64,000 nucleotides of DNA from the NCBI GenBank assembly GCA_032717465.1, contig CM064665.1, forward strand, positions 23,846,588-23,910,587, given 5' to 3'. How positions within the stretch are numbered: the stretch's first letter is position 1; every line of letters begins with the position of its first letter. This stretch comes from Coenobita brevimanus (Eukaryota; Arthropoda; Malacostraca; Decapoda; Coenobitidae). Of the stretch, positions 57,782 through 64,000 are shown one piece after another. The notes under the pieces were generated by a model that worked only from the letters and a program-made list of their open reading frames with translations, did no database searches and was not told the origin of the DNA. The translations under genes and the position numbers were made by a program.

Positions 57782-59389
57782 TAGACAGACAGACAGACAG
57801 AATGCTACCAGACTGAAGACCCAACTCGGAGGAAGTCGGGAGGTATGAAAAAAGGTTAATGAAGTGGGATTTTGAGAAAGGTTGAGAGGCGAGGCAAGAG
57901 CAAGACAGATTGAAGGAGAGTCGAGGGACAAAAACAGTGAAGAAAACTAGAACTCGAATAAAGAAGGATATGTGAGTAGAAATAAATGGTGGTAGAATTT
58001 GGCTGAGGGTGGAATTAATGGGTCGGACACAAGTTAACAAAGGAGACTTCGTAACACTTCTTCGTCTGCGATTTACTTTCCACACTCTGTCTGTCTATAG
58101 CCTGACGCCTTAATGCTGGAAGGTAGGATCACAGACGAACAGCCTCTATGCAACTTTGTCCTCCGCCATGAGGCTACCCACATCCCTGATCTAACCCATC
58201 CCATCCCCTTCTCCACCGCACTCACATACCCTCTCCTAGTCATTCTCTCATTCGAACGTGTTCATATCAATACCACAACACTCCTTTCACTTTCTCTTGT
58301 GTTTGTTCCTCCACGTACACCCTAATATTCTCTTGCTTGGTATATACTCATATACTGTGTAATATATTATAATTACCAGGTTTCAATACTTTGCATCAAC
58401 AGCATATTGTAGAAATATATAACGTAATGTTACAGTGTATATCACTAACGGCGAAGTACTGCCAAAGAGATTATGGCTGACTGATAGGGTGGCGAAGGGA
58501 GAAAGTTGGTGATACAATGTAAGGGGGGAGAGAAGAATTCTGAATGAGGGACGATAATTATAATAAGTGAAATAATAATCGTAAGCTAAATATAAACATG
58601 GGAAAAGTAATGACATAATACGGAAAATATTAGAAAAATTGTAGCAGGAAATGGAAATTTTGTTTCACAGAAGGCAAAATAGTTTCGGCCCGACCTGGAC
58701 GCTACTCCAAGGATGATCAAAGTTTGGCCAAAACTGCTGTATCCTCTGAATATGCAACTTTTCCATGTGTGATACTGATCATAGTTTTCCGTTTGAACAA
58801 TTCACGGGAACTTGAAATCAAGACACATGAGGACAAATCATAGCGGCAAACGGCAGCTAATGTATGTAATTTAATGAGTGTGGAGGAGGATCAGTTGAAA
58901 GTGGCAAAGGTAAAGGTGGTAATGAATAGGTGAAAAGAAGCATGAATCAGAAGGTGAACGTGGCAATAAGGGTCGCGACAGCCAAGGGGATGAAAATGGC
59001 GGTTGTGAGGAGCTGACAATAGAGGTGATGGCGGAAGTGACGATATGAGTTGCCTGCCTCCGTTGCCTTTGATAACGCTGATGGAAAACACAGCACAATA
59101 ACGCCACAGCCACACACACGACACTTGCCCACGGGGCGGGTGTTTGTGGAAAGCAATTCACGCCCAGTGCCTTGCAAAGTCTGTCTGCTATATTTCACCG
59201 TCAGTCTTTTGGCACTGAGGATACATAGATACCCTGCACACCTATCTTAAACCCCTTCACTACGATGAAAAGCCTTTATATTCTAGTTACCTATAAATTA
59301 TTTACCTTACCTGACTTAAACACTTTGGTAATGGAAAGAAATGGAGGACAAAGCTTTCCTTCCTTCAGTCTTGTGGTTGTCTTTCACCA
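57043..59389. repeat. Segmental duplication arm B2 (partner 15026-17470)
   Basis: Polypurine to 57960 and then mixed sequence, collinear with 15026-17470. It lacks the 305-bp insertion found at 17141. The site is TTACCTGACTTAAACACTTTGG at 59304. No coding sequence was recognised. Confidence 0.72.
57734..57800. repeat. (GA)n(GACA)n microsatellite
   Basis: GA run followed by about 13 GACA units with one GATA. Paralogous to (GA)34 at 15712-15779. Confidence 0.96.
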
Positions 59390-60190
59390 GCAAATACTTG
59401 CATCGTTGGTATGTATGATACATAACTTTTATACACACCTCTTTTAACCTGTTTCCTACCAAGATATAGTCTGGAGGTACATTATATTATATGTACCTCC
59501 AGACTATTTAATCAGATCATTAGAGCACACTTCTAATGAAAAGAAGTTTACGATAGAGCTTCCTCCCCCTCCCCCCAGTATGTCTGTTGTATTTGACCAG
59601 CAATCATTTACTTCTTTGGCGGTCACGATACATAATTATCCTACACATACCTTTATTTTTATGTTCTTATTACCTCCACACGATTTTATTCAAGGGTGTC
59701 CTGGTAGCGCAATGATATGGAAAGAAAATCTTGACCAAAGCTTCCTTTCCTCTTATTTGTATTTCATCGTCAAACAGTTACGTCGTTAGCATTCACAATA
59801 TATAGCTATTCATCAGCCTATCTCAACCTCGTCTGTACGGTGACGTCATTTTTATGTATTCCTTTGCCACAGCTAGGCCAGTACATTCGGCTTACTCGAG
59901 CAGCCTTATGGTGGAAAGAGTTAACGACAAATTATTTTCCCCAGTCACTGTTGCATATCATTAGGTAATATCTTTCACATTCAGATACATAGTTCTACTA
60001 CATACCCTTCATTTTGTCATTTTTATTATTTGTTATGCCATCAGACAATTTTGTTCTGTTTATGGGAGCGCCCTGGTAGTGAAGACGCTTGGAACAAAAC
60101 CGGGAGAAGAGCTTAACGATACTTTCGAAGTCATGCTTTTGTATTTCATCAGCCAACATTTACATCTTCGGATTCAGGATATATACTCAG
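59390..60190. repeat. Degenerate tandem array, units about 230 bp (arm B)
   Basis: Modules with (T/C)ATTT.A(C/T)CAGCAA(T/A)(C/T)ATTTAC, GGC.(G/T)TCA.GATACATA, CTCCACACGATTTTATTCAAG and GTCCTGGTAGCGCAATGATA start near 59390, 59585, 59760 and 60140. Counterpart of 17446-18500. A palindromic GTACCTCCAGACTAT/ATAGTCTGGAGGTAC pair lies at 59468-59508. Confidence 0.65.
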
Positions 60191-60789
60191 TCTGCATTCC
60201 ATCAAACAATTATTTGTTAGCAGAACTAAATATCAATTATAATCAGCTGAGGAATTGCAGCAACAGAACAAACAAGAACAGCAAAACTGCTCAATCCCAC
60301 TCTCCAGCAGGAAGCTTTATGAAGCCTAGAAGCTCACAGCTAACGATAATAATACCACAGTTCGTCGTAAGGTATCTGCAACAATACCCAAAACAGTTTT
60401 CTGTAGTAACGCTTTTCGTTACAACCTCTTACTTACCATCCTCTTCATTTACGTTCCCCTGGAGACAAGCCGTGCCCTGCACAACGGCAGCGAGCTGTGT
60501 ACTGGGAAAAATGTTTCGTTTTGGCAGAGCGATTGTTTTTTAAGCTCCTGTGATGCACTTACTGCTGAGTATATTGTTCTGGCAATAACTGGAAGAGAAT
60601 AACAAAGCCAACCCGCCCACGAGAGGGTTAATATTACAGTATTAATACACAGTCTGCTATAATCACCCTCAGCTGAATTAAATCGCTTAGCGTTAGCTGG
60701 AGTACAATACTAGAGTTGTCCTAACCATGAAGTTACAAAAGCAATATATTCTATCAAAACTGTCAGTAAAACTGGTGCTTGCAGAGCCG
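60191..60789. other. Spacer related to arm sequences
   Basis: GCGTTAGCTGGAGTACAATA (60691) resembles GCGTCAGCTGGAATAGAAAA (57232) and the 15227 region, hinting at a third, partial copy of the unit. No credible gene. Confidence 0.4.
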
Positions 60790-61590
60790 CAGTGTGTAAA
60801 GGAGAGACGTAAAAGAAGAAGAGGAGGAGGGAGGGAAAATTAGTGGTGAGGGGAGGGAAGGAGAGTTGGAGGATGAGGAAAGGAAAGGTGGTGGAGGAAA
60901 GAAGTAAGGAGAGGTGAAGCAAGAAGGGAAAATTAGCGATGTCGGAAGAAAAGAAGAGATGGAGAAGGAGGAAAGCAAAGATGGTGGAGGAAAGAAGAAA
61001 AGAAAGGTGGAGCAGCAGGGAAGGAAAGGTGGGAAAGGAAGGAGGGAAGGAGATGAGGAAAGGTAGAACAGGGAGTTAGGAGTGAGGGAGGAAGGGCAGG
61101 TGAAGGGCGAAGGAAGGGATGTTTGAAGGAGATAGAGAGATGGAGGGAAGGAAGGAAAGGCGGAGGACAGGGGAGGGAGGGAGAGGTGGAGGAGGAGGGA
61201 GGGGGGGAAAGAGAGGTCAAGGACGAGAGACGGAAAGTCGTAAGAGGAGGGGAAGAATCGTGGAAGAGGAGGGACAGAGAAGGGAGGAAGGGTTGAAAAT
61301 AATAGAGGGAGGAGGAAGTGGAGAAGAGGCAGGAGGAAGGAGAGGTGGATGGACAAAGAATGCTAAGAAAAAAGACGAAGTGGAGGGAAACAGTGGAGAG
61401 ACACAGGAGGAGGTAAGAGGAGGTAGAGGATAGAGAAGAGATATGAAGTGAGAGGAGTGTGAAGGTAAAGGGAGAGGCGGAGGAGAAACGGAAATAGAGG
61501 AGGAGGAGAAGCAGAAGGGAGGGAGGGAGGCAGGGAAAGATGCAGAAAGGAAGTTGGAAAGAGAGGTGGGGGCACTGGTGCAGATTTACT
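60790..61590. repeat. 0.8-kb polypurine block
   Basis: GGAGG/GAAGG-rich on the + strand. Long Ser/Leu/Pro-rich frames on the - strand (60763-61670) are composition artefacts. Confidence 0.88.
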
Positions 61591-62273
61591 TCAGTTACTG
61601 GGGGTGGGGGAAAGGATGATATGCCGAGACTAGAGAGTATACCCACATAGAGAAAAGTGAAAGCCACCACCGAGGACAGTGAGCTAGTACAACTGCTTGT
61701 ATATAAACTTAATTAAAGTAGGCAAACTGTTAGTTAGGTAGCATGAGAACGGGAAAAATAGCACAATTCGTTATTTGCAGTTTCTTGGTGGACAGTTTCC
61801 ACATCAACTTGACTATTGTACTTCATGAACAAAAGTACTTTAGTGTTTCTGAGGTCATTCTTGAAAGCATTCTCTATTGCAGTCACCAGACAACCAGTCC
61901 TTAAATTACGTACTGGATGCTGCATATACTCGGTGGTGCTCTTCCGCCCATGTAGGCTACAGTACAACTGCGGATACTACTGTCACTGTACATTTCAGTA
62001 GAAATGCACCCATGAATTACTATGTAACCATATTAGTGTGAATATACCAGTATATGATATAAATCAAATCATTAGAGAGCTAATCTACAAATCTTTTTCA
62101 TTAATCTCACTGATACAGCAATAAAATTCGTCAAGGAAAGCCCTCACTGCAATAAGGGCTGGACAGCGGACAAGTAATTAAAGCCACAGGCTCCTGGGAA
62201 GGATGTCTTGGGAAGGACGGGGAAAAATTAAACGGTTCACGTGCCTCTAATGGAACTCGTAAAAACTGTAAAT

Positions 62274-62278
<5 letters not shown>
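61591..62278. other. Spacer
   Basis: No gene or known repeat recognised on either strand. Confidence 0.5.
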
Positions 62279-62320
<42 letters not shown>

Positions 62321-62635
62321 CCCATTATATCTCATGAACGGCTTGAGCTATCAGCATGAAACCTTCTTGGTATCAAGATATGGCCAAACTCTTGGCTGAG
62401 TTTGATAAAGGGCACTCGCAGTCAAGGTCAAGGTCACCAAAATGGCTGCCAAAGGTCAACTAGTTATTATCGCCCGTCTTTAGCACCATTATATCTCATG
62501 AACACCTTAAGCTGTCAACAACAAACCTTCAGGGTAACAAGATAGGGCCTAAATCTTGGACTTGGCCCACAGGATTTTATGGCGGGCGATTAGCATTCGG
62601 CTCCCGAAAGCTTTTCTTTCATTTCTACTGCTGTG
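62279..62635. repeat. (TG)20-anchored repeat, inverted copy of 52.8-53.2 kb
   Basis: TG tract 62279-62319, then CCCATTATATCTCATGAACG, CTTGAGCTATCAGCATGAAACC and CAAGATATGGCCAAA. A second unit reads ATTATATCTCATGAACACCT, and the repeat ends GGCGGGCGATTAGCATTCGG (62583). These are the complement of 52849-53200, with the microsatellite at the same junction. Confidence 0.87.
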
Positions 62636-62639
62636 AATT

Positions 62640-62900
62640 CCACTGCTTATGGTAAATTTACGTAGATCTGATTTTGTTTGGAGTTCTTTACTTGTTAGCA
62701 TCATTACTCCTGCCCCTTGCTTGATTTCTCTATCTTTCCTCCATGTATCATAATTTTCTATATTTAATGAATCATTTGTTATATTAGTGTTTAACTTTGC
62801 TTCCGTAAGACAAATAACCTGAGGCTTCTTGTCTTGTATCCTTTAGCTTCACTAAATTGGAAACAAATGCATCAACATTTGAATACAACATTTTCATTTT
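62640..62900 (-). pseudogene. LINE ORF2 start: endonuclease fragment
   Basis: The - strand gives MKMLYSNVDAFVSNLVKL (about 62890), PQVICLTEAKLNT (about 62810), IENYDTWRKDREIKQGAGVM (about 62735) and a short continuation, the N-terminal half of an EEP endonuclease of a two-ORF LINE (CR1/L2-like). One frameshift lies near 62835. It is truncated at 62640 where the TG-anchored repeat begins, so the RT is missing. Confidence 0.75.
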
Positions 62901-62934
62901 ACTGTTTTTATATTTACCTCTTTTTGGTGTACTC

Positions 62935-63114
62935 TTTTGTCATTTAACTGGCTTTTCTGTTTATATGCCAGCTCCTCACTTGTAGCCCTACTGCTTTGAA
63001 GGAAAAATCTCTTCGTCAGTCCTCTCATCATTTTTCCTTTTTGCTTCTTCAAGTTCTTCTGTTAATAATTCCCTACCGGTATCTTCATTGTTTAAGCATC
63101 TCTTTATCCACATG
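62935..63114 (-). pseudogene. LINE ORF1 C-terminal part
   Basis: The - strand frame reads NNMWIKRCLNNEDTGRELL, then EELEEAKRKNDERTDEE and a stop, resembling the ORF1 end of CR1/L2-type LINEs with its charged region. It is separated from the rest of ORF1 by the MITE at 63124-63547 and by a one-base shift. Confidence 0.68.
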
Positions 63115-63556
63115 TTATTTCCTGAGTCTACTAATACCAAGTCGGTTCACTTTCCGTCAGCACGCAGGGAGGCGTGGCTTGTGTGACGTCAGCTGGATTA
63201 AGTAATAGAAAATGTATAAAAGGGCAGAATCAAATTAAACATTTATGATAACGGAAAATGAAGAAGGGGAAGAAGTGTAGACTCGTTTAACCCTATAATA
63301 TAGCAGTAGGTTCTCTCACACCCCTTCACCTTCCCTCACACATTTCAGTCCCTTCCCTCACATCTCAGGACTGAAAATGTCATGGTCTGATTAGTGGAGC
63401 AAGCATACACCACCGTCATGGTCAGGAGTCAGCTGAACACGGGTTTCATGCCAGAGCCAGTCGACGTCACTCCGATGCTCCGCCCCCTGCCCGAGCTTGG
63501 AGCTGTTTTAGAAGGAAGTGATCCGACTTGGTATTAGTAGACTTAGATTATTTCCT
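63115..63556. mobile_element. 424-bp MITE with 9-bp TSD (Mutator-like?)
   Basis: TTATTTCCT is duplicated at 63115-63123 and 63548-63556. The enclosed 63124-63547 has inverted ends: AGTCTACTAATACCAAGTCG at the left and on the complement of the right. Looser inverted similarity continues inward (TGACGTC(A/G)(G/A)CTGG in both arms). It splits the LINE ORF1. Long inverted repeats plus 9-bp duplications fit Mutator-like MITEs. It contains TATAAAAGGG (63215), possibly fortuitous. Confidence 0.82.
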
Positions 63557-63890
63557 TCTCTTCACGTAGTTTTATGGCATTTCTCATTACATATTCCATT
63601 ATATTTGAGCTATGGAATGTTACTTTTATTGGCCTGTGTTTACAGCATTCATATTTTCCTATTCTGTGAAATTCCTCAATATCTTTTTCTGATGCTCCTT
63701 CTCTTACTTTGCTTAATATGTTCATGATCATGCTCATTTCAAATTTTTCTCTTGTTAGTTTAGTCTTTATTTTTTCCTCTTCCTTGCCTACTATTATTAT
63801 TGATTTGTTCATGTCAACTGTCTCCCTTAGTAATTTTGGACTTTTCCTTAGTACCTCCTTAACTTCCTGCCTGATGTTTACATTAAAAAC
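63557..63890 (-). pseudogene. LINE ORF1 central part
   Basis: The - strand frame contains RQEVKEVLRKSPKLLRET, KSIIIVGKEEEK, IEEFHRIGKYECC and RPIKVTFHSSN and ends MRNAIKLREEKEI at the MITE. The (R/H)RxGKY..xRPIKVxF motif is the RNA-binding core of ORF1 proteins. Upstream sequence runs to the window edge, so more may lie outside. Confidence 0.75.
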
Positions 63891-63900
63891 CCTATCGCAT

Positions 63901-64000
63901 CAGTGCTCTCCCCCCCCCCCTCTTTATTTCCTTTTCCTTTAAAATCTGAGCATAAATTGTTTTACATCTCATCCTTTACTGGACAAACGGCGTCATCCGA
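63901..64000. other. Window edge
   Basis: A C-run lies at 63911-63920. Further LINE 5' sequence is likely but not recognisable. Confidence 0.4.

Noticed and set aside
60079..60543. 154-codon + strand frame
   Set aside because: Lies over degenerate tandem repeat and spacer; no recognisable motif.
60763..61670. Two long - strand frames (197 and 245 codons)
   Set aside because: Only Ser/Leu/Pro/Phe from a GGAGG-rich block; overlapping frames are equally open.

Overview
The window reads as intergenic or repeat-rich DNA from an arthropod nuclear genome, most likely a decapod crustacean. This is an inference from four things: RTE-like LINEs with short tandem tails, a piggyBac with a Cys-rich C-terminus, an XPG-like/CXC repeat-family gene, and very dense GT, GA and TA microsatellites. 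No intact host protein-coding gene, rRNA gene, functional tRNA gene or CRISPR array is visible. Nearly every long reading frame belongs to a mobile element or is a by-product of low-complexity sequence.

Layout. 1-2040 is one arm of an old duplication whose partner lies at 44645-46670. 2.0-6.9 kb holds a 46-bp minisatellite, two LINE fragments (one with an inverted 5' end) and long polypyrimidine/polypurine blocks. 6.9-10.0 kb is a LINE on the + strand (element B). 10.3-11.6 and 15.0-15.9 kb are polypurine, split by a LINE on the - strand (element C, 11.65-15.03 kb). 15.8-18.5 kb is again duplicated, at 57.8-60.2 kb. 20.3-27.1 kb is a three-level nest: a decayed XPG-like/CXC gene is cut by an LTR retrotransposon with TSD CTGA, and its 5' LTR is cut by a mariner-like transposon with TA TSD. 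27.7-34.4 kb is degenerate tandem repeats, SINE-like copies and microsatellites. 34.9-38.1 kb is a LINE on the + strand (element D). 38.64-43.09 kb is a tRNA-related SINE split by a 4.1-kb piggyBac at TTAA.

The right third carries the second duplication arm (44.6-46.7 and about 48.7-60.2 kb). It holds a truncated copy of element C, a 182-bp duplication, two nested TTAA elements (51.4-52.7 kb) and a CR1/Jockey-like LINE remnant on the - strand (54.1-56.9 kb). That LINE is broken by a deleted piggyBac and by an uninterrupted SINE, which preserves the empty site of the 38.7-kb piggyBac insertion. The last 1.4 kb is a two-ORF LINE remnant on the - strand, interrupted by a 424-bp MITE with 9-bp target duplications.

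The elements interact mainly as parasites of one another. The piggyBac could mobilise its two deleted relatives, and the LINE machinery probably mobilised the SINEs. The most informative observations are the internal empty sites, the 42-45 kb duplication, and a conserved 5' motif shared by three otherwise different LINEs.
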